This document shows, in pieces, positions 1-9,662 of a stretch of DNA of 64,000 nt; the first letter of the stretch is position 1, and every line of letters starts with the position of its first letter. Source of the DNA: Lewinellaceae bacterium. Lineage in GTDB: Bacteria; Bacteroidota; Bacteroidia; Chitinophagales; Saprospiraceae. Made by a program: the position numbers and the translations under genes. The DNA lies in NCBI GenBank assembly GCA_020636215.1, contig JACJYG010000006.1:558001-622000 (forward strand), in the 5' to 3' direction. The notes beneath the pieces were generated by a model. The model searched no databases. It was not told the DNA's origin and saw nothing but the letters and a program-made list of their open reading frames with translations.

Positions 1-70
1 ACTTATAACCGGCTCAAAAAGGGCTGATAAACATTGATTACCATTACTTAACCGTTAAAAATCCACCAGT

Positions 71-1510
71 ATGGCAATTCAACCGAAAACTCCTGGTGTC
101 TACATTGAGGAAATACGGAAATTTCCACCTTCCGTGGCAGGAGTCGAAACCGCTATTCCGGCTTTCATCGGGTATACCATGAAAGCCAGGGAAAAGGAGG
201 AGGATGACCTTCACCTTGTTCCTAAAAGGATCGTTTCTTTGCTGGAGTATGAATTCTTCTTTGGCACCGCTGCTCCGGAGGCGATCACTGTGACGATTGA
301 AGACAAAACCGATGGTAAGGGCAATGTACTCGACCGCAAGGTCAACGGGGCGGTTAGTGCCCCTTCTCCTCACAATATGTACTATGCCATGCAGGCTTAT
401 TTTGCCAATGGTGGAGGGCCTTGTTATGTTGTTTCCGCTGACCTCATTGATAACGAACCCGCCTCAGTCACAAAGTCGAAACTCGATGCCGGCCTGAAAG
501 CCATTGAGAAGGAAGATGAGATAACCCTCATCGTCTTTCCGGAGGCTATCCATCTGGATAATTCCAACTATGCAGAACTGATGTACGCGGCCCTCCAAAT
601 GTGCGGTAAACTTCAGGATCGGTTCACCGTAATGGACCTCCCCATTCCCGACGGCACGGGAACCGATATACGGACGGCGTCCGACGATTTCCGGGATATG
701 AGCCTGCCTTTTGACAATTTGAAGTATGGCGCCTGCTATGCTCCTCTCCTGGAGACCACGTTTGATTACGTTTTTACCAACGACTCGGTTACCGTCGTCC
801 AAATCGTGGATGAAAATGCTGCGGATACAGGAGGAAAGTCTTTAGCAGAGCTGAAACCTGCTGATTCCGATCCTGGCAGCGGCGATCTGATCCTCTACAA
901 CGTGGCGCTCTCGGCCATTGACCGGATACCGGTCGTACTTCCGCCCAGCCCGCTGGTAGTTGGCCAGTATGCTTTTGTGGACAATACCCGTGGCGTATGG
1001 AAAGCCCCGGCCAATGTGGCCTTAACGGGAGTAGTCCGCCCCACTATCAAAATAACCAATCAGGAGCAGGACCAACTCAATGTCCATTCCACCGGTAAAT
1101 CCATTAATGCCATCCGTGCCTTTACCGGCAAAGGTATCCTCATCTGGGGCGCCCGCACCCTGGCTGGTAACGACAATGAGTGGCGCTACGTCAGCGTACG
1201 CCGGTATTTCAACTTTGCCGAGGAATCCATTAAGAAGGCTTCCGAGCAATTTGTCTTTGAACCCAACGACGCGAATACCTGGTCGCAGGTCAGGGCAATG
1301 ATTGAGAATTTCCTCATCCTGCAATGGCGGGCCGGCGCTTTGGCCGGGGCCAAACCGGCCGACGCCTTCTTCGTCAATGTCGGCCTGGGAACGACGATGA
1401 CCGCATTGGATATCCTCGAAGGGCGTATGAATGTCGAGATCGGGCTGGCCGTTGTTCGCCCGGCTGAATTCATCATCCTTAAGTTCTCCCATAAAATGCA
1501 GGTATCCTGA
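71..1510 (+). CDS. eCIS contractile tail sheath protein
   Basis: This is the contractile sheath subunit of an extracellular contractile injection system; it polymerises around the inner tube and shortens to drive the tube into a target envelope. The 479-residue protein begins with the conserved sheath opening PGVYIEE (about residues 8-14). It keeps the C-terminal sheath signature with WGARTL near residue 358 and RRYFNFAEESI near 375, where subunits donate strands to neighbours. The ATG at 71 directly precedes the conserved N-terminus. Tube genes follow after 39 bp, as in Afp/PVC loci. Afp carries three sheath paralogues; only one is in this window, and others could lie upstream. Family assignment is firm. 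No promoter matching the Bacteroidota consensus is visible in the 70 bp before it, so transcription probably starts outside the window. Confidence 0.95.
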   Translation: MAIQPKTPGVYIEEIRKFPPSVAGVETAIPAFIGYTMKAREKEEDDLHLVPKRIVSLLEYEFFFGTAAPEAITVTIEDKTDGKGNVLDRKVNGAVSAPSPHNMYYAMQAYFANGGGPCYVVSADLIDNEPASVTKSKLDAGLKAIEKEDEITLIVFPEAIHLDNSNYAELMYAALQMCGKLQDRFTVMDLPIPDGTGTDIRTASDDFRDMSLPFDNLKYGACYAPLLETTFDYVFTNDSVTVVQIVDENAADTGGKSLAELKPADSDPGSGDLILYNVALSAIDRIPVVLPPSPLVVGQYAFVDNTRGVWKAPANVALTGVVRPTIKITNQEQDQLNVHSTGKSINAIRAFTGKGILIWGARTLAGNDNEWRYVSVRRYFNFAEESIKKASEQFVFEPNDANTWSQVRAMIENFLILQWRAGALAGAKPADAFFVNVGLGTTMTALDILEGRMNVEIGLAVVRPAEFIILKFSHKMQVS

Positions 1511-1549
1511 TGGGTGCTTTTTCTTTCAAATCAAAAAAAACATTGAATC

Positions 1550-1987
1550 ATGGCTGAATATCCGATGCCAAAATTTCACTTCCAGGTCCAGTGGGGCAGC
1601 GAGTTCTCCATAGGATTCTCCGAGATATCCGGCTTGGATGTTGAATCGGAAATCATTGAGTACCGGGATGGGTCGAGCAAGGAATACTCCAAGGTCAAAA
1701 TGCCCGGTATGCAGAAGTACAGCAATATTACCCTGAAACGGGGTACGTTCAGGGGGAATAACGAGTTCTTCAAGTGGTGGAATACGGTCAAGCTCAATAC
1801 CATCGAGCGTCGGGATATCACTATCCAGCTGCTCAACGAAGAACATGAACCGGTAGTTACCTGGCAGGTCAAAAACGCCTGGCCGACCAAGGTCCAATCC
1901 ACCGACCTGAAGTCGGATGGCAATGAAGTTGCGATTGAAACGATGGAGCTGGTGCACGAAGGGCTTGAAATTAAAAATGGTGATTGA
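1550..1987 (+). CDS. eCIS inner tube protein (gp19 / Afp1-Afp5 type), first copy
   Basis: This 145-residue protein is an inner tube subunit (T4 gp19-like / Hcp-like family). Tube rings stack inside the sheath and form the channel that carries cargo. Diagnostic segments are the N-terminal strand FQVQWGSEFSIGFSEISGLD, the central KYSNITLKRG around residues 52-61, and the C-terminal AWPTKV followed by a strand ending in IETMELVHEG. Length matches the family (about 145-155). The start ATG at 1550 is preceded by an A-rich leader, usual for Bacteroidota, which rarely use strong Shine-Dalgarno sites. It is followed almost without gap by a diverged tube paralogue, matching the Afp1/Afp5 division between main tube and baseplate-proximal tube. 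Confidence 0.93.
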   Translation: MAEYPMPKFHFQVQWGSEFSIGFSEISGLDVESEIIEYRDGSSKEYSKVKMPGMQKYSNITLKRGTFRGNNEFFKWWNTVKLNTIERRDITIQLLNEEHEPVVTWQVKNAWPTKVQSTDLKSDGNEVAIETMELVHEGLEIKNGD

Positions 1988-1989
1988 TT

Positions 1990-2445
1990 ATGCCGACGGA
2001 ATACCCTCCGGTCAGTTTTCATTTCCGCGTGCGATTCACCGGGAAAAGTGAATTGGCAGGGGAAATTCAGTTCCAATCTGTTTCCGGCCTCAATGTAGAA
2101 TTGCAGACGGAAACCATTAAAGAAGGCGGCGAGAATCGGTTTGAGCACGTCGTCCCCGTTCGGTCGAAGTACTCAGACCTGATTCTTAAGCGAGGGGTCG
2201 TCAAAGATTCCAAGGTAATAGCCTGGTGCCGTAAGGCAATTGAAAGCCTGGCCATAGAACCTATCACTCTCAAGGTTGACCTTTTGAACGAAGAGCATAA
2301 TGAACTGGTCTCCTGGACGGTCTACCATGCCTGGCCTAAAAAGTGGTCGGTTTCGGATTTGAACGCCGAACAGAGCGCTATACTCATCGAAACGCTTGAA
2401 CTGAATTACAACTACTTTGAAGTCAATCACTCCCCTTCAGGGTAA
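1990..2445 (+). CDS. eCIS inner tube protein, second paralogue
   Basis: This is a second gp19-type tube protein of 151 residues. It shares with the first copy the KYSDLILKRG motif, the AWPKKW turn and the closing strand IETLELNYNYFEV, but the two differ widely elsewhere. In Afp and PVC the second tube paralogue makes the ring that joins the main tube to the baseplate; that role is inferred here from gene order. I chose ATG 1990 because a TTG six bases earlier would add only two residues; the gene then starts 2 bp after the first tube gene's stop, which implies translational coupling. DUF5908 and LysM genes follow directly, as in other Bacteroidota eCIS loci. Confidence 0.9.
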   Translation: MPTEYPPVSFHFRVRFTGKSELAGEIQFQSVSGLNVELQTETIKEGGENRFEHVVPVRSKYSDLILKRGVVKDSKVIAWCRKAIESLAIEPITLKVDLLNEEHNELVSWTVYHAWPKKWSVSDLNAEQSAILIETLELNYNYFEVNHSPSG

Positions 2446-2456
2446 AACAGTTGTTT

Positions 2457-2624
2457 ATGCCATTGGAAATCAGAGAATTGCACATCAAGGCGACTATTTC
2501 GGATGACGGAAGGCCAGAAGGGGGCAGCAGCAGCGCCACCCTGCCGGAACAGCCTACCGATGAAATTATCCGGGCCTGCGTTGACCAGGTATTGCAGATC
2601 CTTAAAGAAAAAGCAGAACGCTAA
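2457..2624 (+). CDS. DUF5908-family small eCIS protein
   Basis: This is a 55-residue gene sitting 11 bp after the second tube gene and 5 bp before the LysM gene. The N-terminus MPLEIRELHIKATI matches the DUF5908 pattern, in which a short conserved strand is followed by a variable linker and an acidic or amphipathic helix. Here the C-terminal helix runs from about residue 35 (TDEIIRACVDQVLQILKEK). DUF5908 genes are recurrent in eCIS loci between tube and LysM genes; their molecular role is not established, and a structural or chaperone role at the tube-baseplate junction is inference. The ATG at 2457 is the only sensible start. Confidence 0.8.
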   Translation: MPLEIRELHIKATISDDGRPEGGSSSATLPEQPTDEIIRACVDQVLQILKEKAER

Positions 2625-2629
2625 ACAAA

Positions 2630-3322
2630 ATGGCACGTCCGCAAAAAATCAAGATCGAAGCCTACCGGGATCAGGAGTTTAAAAACAAGGCGGCTTCCCC
2701 CAACGAGTTTGAACTTCCGGTGAACCCGGAACAGTTCTCGCAGCGCCTGCAGGTTAAACAGGATGAGCGCAGGCCCGGCGGTGCTCAGGGGAACGACGAC
2801 CGTTTCCTCTCCACCGCTCCGGAAGAACTCCGGCTAGATTTTTTTCTGGACGGGACGGGAACCATCATGGGCTATGTAAAGCCGGAAAAGACAGTGCCGC
2901 AGCAATTGCAGGAACTCAAAGATGTGGTGTACACCTTGTCCGGTGATATTCATCAACCCAAATTCCTGAAGGTAGTCCTGGGAACTGATGTCGCGCCTTT
3001 TTACTGCAAGCTCACCGACCTTCAAATCACCTACACGCTGTTTGACCCAGACGGGATGCCCCTGAGGGCCAAGATCAGCGCCACCTTTAAGGGGTTTACG
3101 GACCCCCAATTCAGGGTGGCGAAAGAGAAAAAGTCTTCTCCGGACCTGACCCATATCCGCAGTGTACAGGCGGGAGACCTTTTCCCGCTGATGGTGTACC
3201 GCATTTACAATGATGCTTCGCTATACCTGGAAGTGGCCCGGGCCAACGGGCTGGCCAACTTTCGGCGATTGAAGCCTGGCCAGGAGATTTTTTTTCCACC
3301 CGTTGAAAAAACGAGTAAATGA
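2630..3322 (+). CDS. LysM-domain tube-baseplate adaptor (Afp7 / gp53-like)
   Basis: This 230-residue protein has an N-terminal eCIS-specific domain (residues 1-175, with VNPEQFSQ near 25-32 and FFLDGTGT near 68-75) and a C-terminal LysM-like domain (about 180-228, AGDLFPLMVYRIYND...PGQEIFFPP). In Afp/PVC particles the equivalent Afp7 sits between the spike hub and the first tube ring, and its LysM fold mediates protein-protein packing rather than peptidoglycan binding. The start ATG lies 5 bp after the DUF5908 stop. The stop overlaps the spike gene by 4 bp, so the two are translationally coupled. Length and order match the family. Confidence 0.9.
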   Translation: MARPQKIKIEAYRDQEFKNKAASPNEFELPVNPEQFSQRLQVKQDERRPGGAQGNDDRFLSTAPEELRLDFFLDGTGTIMGYVKPEKTVPQQLQELKDVVYTLSGDIHQPKFLKVVLGTDVAPFYCKLTDLQITYTLFDPDGMPLRAKISATFKGFTDPQFRVAKEKKSSPDLTHIRSVQAGDLFPLMVYRIYNDASLYLEVARANGLANFRRLKPGQEIFFPPVEKTSK

Positions 3323-5067
3323 GTAACGGCCGAGTATTACCGATACAGTCTACAACAGGCGCCACCAGTTTTGACATTCTGGTTGACGGAAATGCTTTAC
3401 CGCAAACCTACCAACTGCTTTCCATCGTCACCCATAAGGAAGTGAACCGGGTACCCATGGCTTTTCTGGTACTCCGGGATGGGGATGCAGCCAGTGAAGA
3501 TTTTGCCGTCAGTAATGAGGACAAGCTGATTCCCGGGAAAACCATTGAGATCAAGATGGGGTATGATTCCACCAATACTACCGTATTTAAAGGAATCATC
3601 ATCAAGCATGGTATAAAGGTCCGGGAAGGGGGCTCTGTGTTGGAAATAAGCTGTAAGGATGAGTCGGTAAAAATGACCATTGGCCGAAAGAACAAATATT
3701 TCACGGAAGCTAAGGACAGCGATGCCATTGAAGAGATACTGGGAGGCTATGGCGGCTTGAGCAAATCGGTGGAAGCTACCGGCCCTACTCATCAGGAACT
3801 GGTTCAGTATTATACGACCGATTGGGACTTCATGCTTTCCCGTGCTGAGGCTAATGGGAAGCTGGTGCTGGTAGATGACGGAAAGGTTACGGTCAAGGCT
3901 CCTGACTTTGGCGGCGTCGAGCAGTTAACACTGATATATGGCAGCACGCTCTTTGAGTTCGAGGCGGAGATGGATGCCCGTTCCCAGTACCAGGGCGTAA
4001 CTTCGAGTTCCTGGGATTACGCCGGCCAGCAGATGGTTCAGGCCGATGGGCGGCCACCCGGCGCTAACCCCCAAGGGAACATCAGGGAAAGCAGCCTGGC
4101 CGGAGTGGCCGGGCCTTCCAGCCTGGAACTCCGCCACAGCGGGCACGTCGTGGACCAGGAACTGCAGGCCTGGGCGGATGCCACCCTGCTGAAAAGCCAT
4201 TTGGCCAAGATCATCGGAAGGGCGATGATCCAGGGTTTTCCGGATATTAAGCCTGGCAATATGGTGAAGTTTGAAGGAGTGGGGGAGCGGTTCAATGGCA
4301 AGGCCTTCCTTACCGCAGTGCGGCATGAGATGAATGCCGGGGCCTGGTATACCCACCTGCAGTTTGGCAGGCCTGTCCAGTGGTTTTACGAAGAGCATGA
4401 ACTGGCCGAAAAGCCGGCAGCCGGTTTGTTGCCGGGAGTGAACGGGCTGCAGATCGGCCTGGTAAAGGGATTGGAAGGGGACCCCGACGGTGATGACCGC
4501 ATAAAGGTACAATTGCCCGTAGTGGATGCCCAGGCGGAGGGAATATGGGCCCGGTTGGCCAGCCTGGACGCCGGTCAAAACAGAGGCTTTGTCTTTCGGC
4601 CCGAAATCGGCGATGAAGTCATCGTTGGTTTCCTTAATGATGACCCTCGTGACCCCGTGGTGCTGGGCATGTTGCATAGCAGCGCCAAGCCAGCTCCTAT
4701 TCCAGCCAAAGATGACAACCATGAAAAAGGACTGGTGACCCGTTCGGAGATGAAGCTCCATTTCGATGACGATAAAAAGATCATTACGGTCGAAACCCCT
4801 GGGGGGAACAAAGCGATCCTGGATGATGATGCCGGATCAATTACCCTCCAGGACCAGAATGGCAACAAAATCGTGATGGACTCCAATGGCATCGCTCTGG
4901 AAAGCGCTAAAGACATTACCCTTAAAGCAACCGGAAACGTGAAAGTGGAAGGCGTGAATCTGGAACAAAAAGCTCAGGCACAGTTCAAAGCAGAAGGCAG
5001 CGCTGGCCTGGAACTGAAGAGTTCCGCCATTGCCAAGCTGCAGGGAAGCCTTGTGCAGATCAATTAA
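3319..5067 (+). CDS. VgrG-like spike / hub protein (Afp8, gp27-gp5 fusion)
   Basis: This is the central spike trimer of the injection system at 582 residues. The N-terminal half (about 1-370) is the gp27-like hub. An OB-fold gp5-like domain follows near 375-460, recognisable from the segment GDPDGDDRIKVQLP and the later IGDEVIVGFLNDDPRDPVVL. A repetitive beta-prism tip occupies about 490-580, with short alternating strands such as GGNKAILDDDAGSITLQD and IALESAKDITLKATG. The trimeric tip carries the PAAR protein encoded next. The ATG overlaps the previous stop (ATGA). No extra C-terminal effector domain is fused. Family assignment is firm. Confidence 0.95.
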   Translation: MSNGRVLPIQSTTGATSFDILVDGNALPQTYQLLSIVTHKEVNRVPMAFLVLRDGDAASEDFAVSNEDKLIPGKTIEIKMGYDSTNTTVFKGIIIKHGIKVREGGSVLEISCKDESVKMTIGRKNKYFTEAKDSDAIEEILGGYGGLSKSVEATGPTHQELVQYYTTDWDFMLSRAEANGKLVLVDDGKVTVKAPDFGGVEQLTLIYGSTLFEFEAEMDARSQYQGVTSSSWDYAGQQMVQADGRPPGANPQGNIRESSLAGVAGPSSLELRHSGHVVDQELQAWADATLLKSHLAKIIGRAMIQGFPDIKPGNMVKFEGVGERFNGKAFLTAVRHEMNAGAWYTHLQFGRPVQWFYEEHELAEKPAAGLLPGVNGLQIGLVKGLEGDPDGDDRIKVQLPVVDAQAEGIWARLASLDAGQNRGFVFRPEIGDEVIVGFLNDDPRDPVVLGMLHSSAKPAPIPAKDDNHEKGLVTRSEMKLHFDDDKKIITVETPGGNKAILDDDAGSITLQDQNGNKIVMDSNGIALESAKDITLKATGNVKVEGVNLEQKAQAQFKAEGSAGLELKSSAIAKLQGSLVQIN

Positions 5068-5101
5068 ACCGTGGCGAAAGGCCACTCAAACGCAAGATAA
5101 A

Positions 5102-5392
5102 ATGCCACCTGCCGCCAGAGTCGGAGATATGCATGTTTGCCCCATGGTAACGGGAACGGTGCCTCATGTCGGCGGGCCTGCCTTGCCACCAGGCGCCCCA
5201 ACGGTATTGATCGGTGGCATGCCCGCCTTGCGTGTTGGCGATATGCTCACTTGTACAGGGCCCCCTGATTCGGTGGTGAAAGGCTCTGCCACCGTCATGA
5301 TCGGTGGCATGCCGGCTGCCAGAATGGGAGATACGACCGCCCATGGCGGAAGTATCATCATAGGATGCCCAACTGTATTAATCGGAGGATAA
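5102..5392 (+). CDS. PAAR-domain spike-tip protein (Afp10-like)
   Basis: This 96-residue PAAR protein caps the spike trimer with a pointed, metal-stabilised cone. The repeated glycine/proline pattern is obvious: two near-identical VLIGGMPALRVGDML / VMIGGMPAARMGDTT segments and a closing GCPTVLIGG. Histidine and cysteine residues suitable for zinc are spread along it. I start it at ATG 5102 (MPPAARVGDM), where homologous PAAR proteins begin. The same frame is open back to 5030, but that would overlap the spike gene by 38 bp and add a non-PAAR leader. The gp25 gene follows after one base. Confidence 0.93.
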   Translation: MPPAARVGDMHVCPMVTGTVPHVGGPALPPGAPTVLIGGMPALRVGDMLTCTGPPDSVVKGSATVMIGGMPAARMGDTTAHGGSIIIGCPTVLIGG

Positions 5393-5393
5393 C

Positions 5394-5807
5394 ATGAAAA
5401 GTAAAAACTCATTTCTCGGTACAGGATGGAGTTTCCCACCGACTTTCGACAAGGGAGCCCGGGGCCCCATAATGGTGTCGGATGTGGAGGACATTTACCA
5501 GAGCCTCACTATCCTGCTGGATACTGCCCTCGGCGAACGGGTGATGCAGCCCGGCTATGGCGCCAGCCTTCAGGATAAAGTCTTTGAGCCCCTCGACCCT
5601 ATCCTGCTAACCGTGATCAAGGACCTGGTGGACCGGGCTATTACCTACCATGAGGCCCGCATTGACCTGGAAAAAGTGACTGTTTCCTCCGAACGCTACC
5701 AGGAGGGCGTTTTGGATATTGAAATCGCTTTCATTGTTCGTGCGACTAATTCCAGATTCAATTTCGTCTATCCCTTCTATATCCAGGAGGGAAGTGAAAT
5801 TGGATAA
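5394..5807 (+). CDS. gp25-like baseplate wedge protein (Afp9-like)
   Basis: This 137-residue protein belongs to the GPW/gp25 family. It nucleates sheath assembly at the baseplate because its fold mimics the sheath core. The conserved block LDTALGERVMQPGYGA (around residues 46-61) with the following glutamine-aspartate region is the family hallmark, including the arginine in GERVM. It starts one base after the PAAR stop and is followed by the baseplate-J gene after 24 bp, so PAAR, gp25 and gp6-like products are co-expressed. Length matches gp25 proteins (about 130-140). Nothing unusual is seen. Confidence 0.93.
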   Translation: MKSKNSFLGTGWSFPPTFDKGARGPIMVSDVEDIYQSLTILLDTALGERVMQPGYGASLQDKVFEPLDPILLTVIKDLVDRAITYHEARIDLEKVTVSSERYQEGVLDIEIAFIVRATNSRFNFVYPFYIQEGSEIG

Positions 5808-5831
5808 AACCAAAGTATTTCATTTTTGACT

Positions 5832-8800
5832 ATGGCTCAGGCAGCAGATACTTCCATAAAAAACCCCGTAAAACGCGATGGCGTAAGCCAGCGGCAGCGG
5901 CGCCTTGCAGCCCTCGGCCCCGGTTTTGTGAAAGTGGATGAACGCACTACCGGTGATTTCATGCTGTTCGCCCTGGAGTTTTCCCGCCAACTGCATTATT
6001 ACAATGAGGACAATGAATTAAGCGGAGATTGGGAAGCCTTCTGGGGTAGCAGCCCGAGTGTGATGATCGCTTCGATCGAACGGTTCAACCCCTTACCGCT
6101 TAAAGAGGCTTTTTCTGTACTCCGAGACGCACCGACCGCTACGGAAGCCGGGGTATGGCAAATGTTCGCCCATAATCTGGCGCTGGCCAGGAAACTGGAC
6201 GACTGGTTGAAGGCTTTCTCCACAAACGATCCATTTGGGAAGTATATAAAGACCTTAGTAGGCGCAAACCTGGCCAGCACCTTGCCTCGCCTGCTGGCCT
6301 ACGAATTGGGCGCCGCCGAAGTCCTGAGCGCGGATACCGGCTATCTGGCCGGCGATTACAGTGGGTTCTCCCCGGCCTGGAACCTGGGTGACCCCTCGAG
6401 TGTGGAACCGGACAAAAGCCTTTTTAACCCGCTCCGACTGCTCGACGAAGATGAATTGCCCGAAGGGCTGCCTTCTGAGCCAAGCCTGGCGGAACGCCTC
6501 GCCGCCGCTTATGATGGCCTGAACGGCCTGTTTACCGAAATTTACAACATCCTGTTCCAGGTGATTAAGGCGGCTCCTGGCTACTTTTCGGCTACCCTGG
6601 AACAAAATGGGCACCAGCCCCATATCGCCCTCTTCATTACTTTCCTGAAGCTCTACGAACTGTTGCAGGATGACCTTAACCGCATGACAGAGCGGCACCT
6701 GGACTTTTACTACAAGGATGTCCTGCAGCTTAAGGTGAAGGATGCCGTTCCGGACAAGGTGCACCTTTTCTTTGAACTGGCCAAACAGGTTGAGGAACAC
6801 CAGCTTAAAAAAGATACCCGCTTTCGGGCCGGGAAGGACAGTGAAGGCAAAGAACTGTTTTATACCCTTGACCAGGAGACGGTATTTAACCGGGCCCAGG
6901 TGGAAAGCCTGCGGTCGGTTTACTCCTTCCGGAAATCTGGGATCATACAAAGCGTCCATGCTGCCCCCGTTGCCAATTCAGCCGATGGGCAGGGCGCCAA
7001 ATTTCCCAAAACAGAAGATAAGCCCTCCTGGCCTACCCTCGGTAATGAAAACCTGGCAGAAGCCAGGCTGGGGTTCGCCATTGCCAGCCGGGAATTGCAG
7101 ATGGCCGAAGGAGCCCGGACAGTTACTCTGGCCATTACCACAGGCGCCGGCCCTTCCGAAGACGGTTTTACCCTGAACAAGGAAATGCTCGAGGTGAAAT
7201 TAAGTGGAGCAAAAGAATGGATCGACGTAGGGGAAGTTTCTACCGGTTTTACCGCTACCAGGGTGGATAACCTGATCAAGATCCAGTTCACCCTGCCGGC
7301 CGGCGCTCCGCCTGTGGTGGGCCTGGATGCCAAAAAACTGAAAACGGATTATGGAACCGATCTCCCGGTGCTTCGGGTGCTCCTGAAGCAGTTTGATGCT
7401 GAGGGTAAATCCAACAAAATATATGAGTGCCTGCATATCGCCAGGATAGAAAATATAAGCCTGACAGTTCATGTTGCAGGCGCCTCAAGGTTGATGGCCT
7501 TCAGCGATGACGGGGCAGTAGACACGGCTAAGCCTTTTATGCCATTTGGGGCATCGCCCAAAGCAGGGTCTGCTTTTTATGTGGGATGTGCCGAAGCCGC
7601 TCTTAAGAGCTTGGATTCCGTTACACTGCATGTTACCTGGCAACAACTGCCTGCCGATCTGAAAGATTATTATGCAGGCTACAATGAGCTTCCAAATGAC
7701 CTCAGTCCAGCTTCATTTACGGCAAATGCCCATTCTATTGGCGCCGGCGGTGTAAACTCCCCGGCGGCAACTGATATTCAGCTGTTCAAAGCAGATAATG
7801 GGAACCCGGATCAATCCGAAGCGTTCAATGATTTCAAAGCCATCATTGAGCTTACAAATGGAGACATAGAACTGGAGCACCTCCTTTTGCCTGAACATGC
7901 AGAAACATTTGGGCAGAATACGAAGGAGGGGTTTTTAAGATTTGATCTGAACAGGGACTTTGAACACGAACAATACCCTACTGTCCTTACCCGGCAAATG
8001 CTGGCCGCTTCCAAATTGCCGTGGTCTGTCGTGGGAGCCTGGTACTGGGAAATACTCAGTGATGGAACAAGAGAAGCATATTCTGAGGATATTCCTGTTT
8101 ATGGTATTCAGGATGAAGTGGTCATTCCCAATTCGCCGTATACACCAGTGATAAAAGAATTATCCCTCGATTATACTTCTACGGTCACTTATCAGTTTGA
8201 AAATGATCCATCTTTCCGTTATTTCCATATTCATCCGTTTACAGATACATACGAACACCTGAAACCAGAAAAAAATGAGAAATCCGTTCTTCCTCTGTTC
8301 CCAGCCGAAGGCGCCCTTTACATCGGCCTGAAAGATCTGGAACCACTGCAGAGCCTGCAGTTACTCTTCCAGGTTGCTGAAAATACGGCCGATGCCGGCC
8401 TTGACCCTGCGGAGATTAAATGGTCGTTCCTGGCAGATAACGAATGGCAGGAATTTGACCCTGCGGATATCCCTTCTGATACGACCAAAGGGTTGATCAA
8501 TTCGGGCATTATAACTTTGGCTATGCCCGCCGAAATCAATAAGAATAATACCCTTCTGCCATCCGATTTGCACTGGTTGCGGGTAGCTGCCGCAGAGAAT
8601 GCCAAGGCCGTAAGCGAAGCCATTAACATTTATGCGCAGGCGGCGCTCGTGGCTTTCCAGGATAATGACAATGCCGAAAGCCACCTCAAAACGCCGCTGG
8701 AACCCAAAAAGATCGGCAAACCGGAGGTAGCTGACAGCGCCCTCAAAAAGATAAATCAGGAATACCAGTCTTTCGGCGGCAGGGCGAAAGAAGATCCGCT

Positions 8801-9578
8801 TTCATTTTATACCCGGGTCAGTGAGCGCTTGCGCCATAAGGGGCGGGCCATTACGCTTTTCGATTACGAGCGGCTGGTGCTGGAGGCCTTTCCGGATATC
8901 TTCAAAGTGAAATGTGTCAACCACACCAATGCTGAATTCCAGCTGCGGCCGGGCCATGTTCTGATTTCTGTCATTCCGGATTTTTCCAGCCTGAAGGCCG
9001 TTGACCGCAGGCAGCCTAAGGTGACGAGGGCCCGGCTGGAGGCGATCCGGGAATACCTGGAAGCCCGCAATACGGCTTTTGTGGGCAAGGCTCATGCTTC
9101 CCTCCATTTGGCAAACCCGGTTTATGAGGTCATACAGGTTGCCTTCAGCGTACAGTTTAAACCGGAAATAACCGCCAAAGCTTATTACGCCCGGCAGTTA
9201 GAGGAGGCCATTATTCGTTACCTCTCTCCCTGGGCTTATGAAGATGGGGCGGAGATCAATTTCGGAGGCAAAGTTTATAAAGCCTCTATTCTCGATTTCG
9301 TGGAAGGCCAGGACTATGTCGATTTCGTGACCGGCTTTAGCATGAGCCATACCCATTCCATTCCTGCTGATGGTGGGCCAGGCAAAAACGAGCCAGATAT
9401 TTCTTTTGCCGAAGCCCGGACGCCGATCTCTATCCTGGTGCCGGCCAGCGAGATGTCCATCTGCATTATTGGGGAAGATGATGGTTGTACCGTTGACTGT
9501 CCGAAAGAAACCGTAAGCGAAGATACACTGGGTTATATGGCCGTGGACGGCAGGAGTTTTACCGTTCGAAAACCCTGA
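5832..9578 (+). CDS. Baseplate J / gp6-like wedge protein (Afp11-like)
   Basis: This is a large baseplate wedge subunit, 1248 residues from ATG 5832 (a TTG two codons earlier is also possible). The C-terminal third carries the gp6/J-like core: LSFYTRVSERLRHKGRAITL near residues 980-1000, VLEAFPDIFKVKC, and the ring-forming region up to about 1165. The N-terminal part is specific to eCIS Afp11 proteins, which dimerise to form the wedge scaffold around the spike. The central portion (about 7850-8280) is noticeably more AT-rich than the flanks, suggesting a faster-changing insertion. The protein ends with a short cysteine-containing tail (CIIGEDDGCTVDC). It follows gp25 by 24 bp. Confidence 0.92.
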   Translation: MAQAADTSIKNPVKRDGVSQRQRRLAALGPGFVKVDERTTGDFMLFALEFSRQLHYYNEDNELSGDWEAFWGSSPSVMIASIERFNPLPLKEAFSVLRDAPTATEAGVWQMFAHNLALARKLDDWLKAFSTNDPFGKYIKTLVGANLASTLPRLLAYELGAAEVLSADTGYLAGDYSGFSPAWNLGDPSSVEPDKSLFNPLRLLDEDELPEGLPSEPSLAERLAAAYDGLNGLFTEIYNILFQVIKAAPGYFSATLEQNGHQPHIALFITFLKLYELLQDDLNRMTERHLDFYYKDVLQLKVKDAVPDKVHLFFELAKQVEEHQLKKDTRFRAGKDSEGKELFYTLDQETVFNRAQVESLRSVYSFRKSGIIQSVHAAPVANSADGQGAKFPKTEDKPSWPTLGNENLAEARLGFAIASRELQMAEGARTVTLAITTGAGPSEDGFTLNKEMLEVKLSGAKEWIDVGEVSTGFTATRVDNLIKIQFTLPAGAPPVVGLDAKKLKTDYGTDLPVLRVLLKQFDAEGKSNKIYECLHIARIENISLTVHVAGASRLMAFSDDGAVDTAKPFMPFGASPKAGSAFYVGCAEAALKSLDSVTLHVTWQQLPADLKDYYAGYNELPNDLSPASFTANAHSIGAGGVNSPAATDIQLFKADNGNPDQSEAFNDFKAIIELTNGDIELEHLLLPEHAETFGQNTKEGFLRFDLNRDFEHEQYPTVLTRQMLAASKLPWSVVGAWYWEILSDGTREAYSEDIPVYGIQDEVVIPNSPYTPVIKELSLDYTSTVTYQFENDPSFRYFHIHPFTDTYEHLKPEKNEKSVLPLFPAEGALYIGLKDLEPLQSLQLLFQVAENTADAGLDPAEIKWSFLADNEWQEFDPADIPSDTTKGLINSGIITLAMPAEINKNNTLLPSDLHWLRVAAAENAKAVSEAINIYAQAALVAFQDNDNAESHLKTPLEPKKIGKPEVADSALKKINQEYQSFGGRAKEDPLSFYTRVSERLRHKGRAITLFDYERLVLEAFPDIFKVKCVNHTNAEFQLRPGHVLISVIPDFSSLKAVDRRQPKVTRARLEAIREYLEARNTAFVGKAHASLHLANPVYEVIQVAFSVQFKPEITAKAYYARQLEEAIIRYLSPWAYEDGAEINFGGKVYKASILDFVEGQDYVDFVTGFSMSHTHSIPADGGPGKNEPDISFAEARTPISILVPASEMSICIIGEDDGCTVDCPKETVSEDTLGYMAVDGRSFTVRKP

Positions 9579-9662
9579 TTCATCAACCAACGCCTGTGCG
9601 GCCCAAAGAAGGGTGAGCCGAAGTGGCTGGGGTTACAGGCTTCATTGAAAATCTAAGTACCA

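Noticed and set aside
5030..5101. Upstream extension of the PAAR frame
   Set aside because: It overlaps the spike gene, adds a basic leader not seen in PAAR proteins, and ATG 5102 begins exactly at the family N-terminus.
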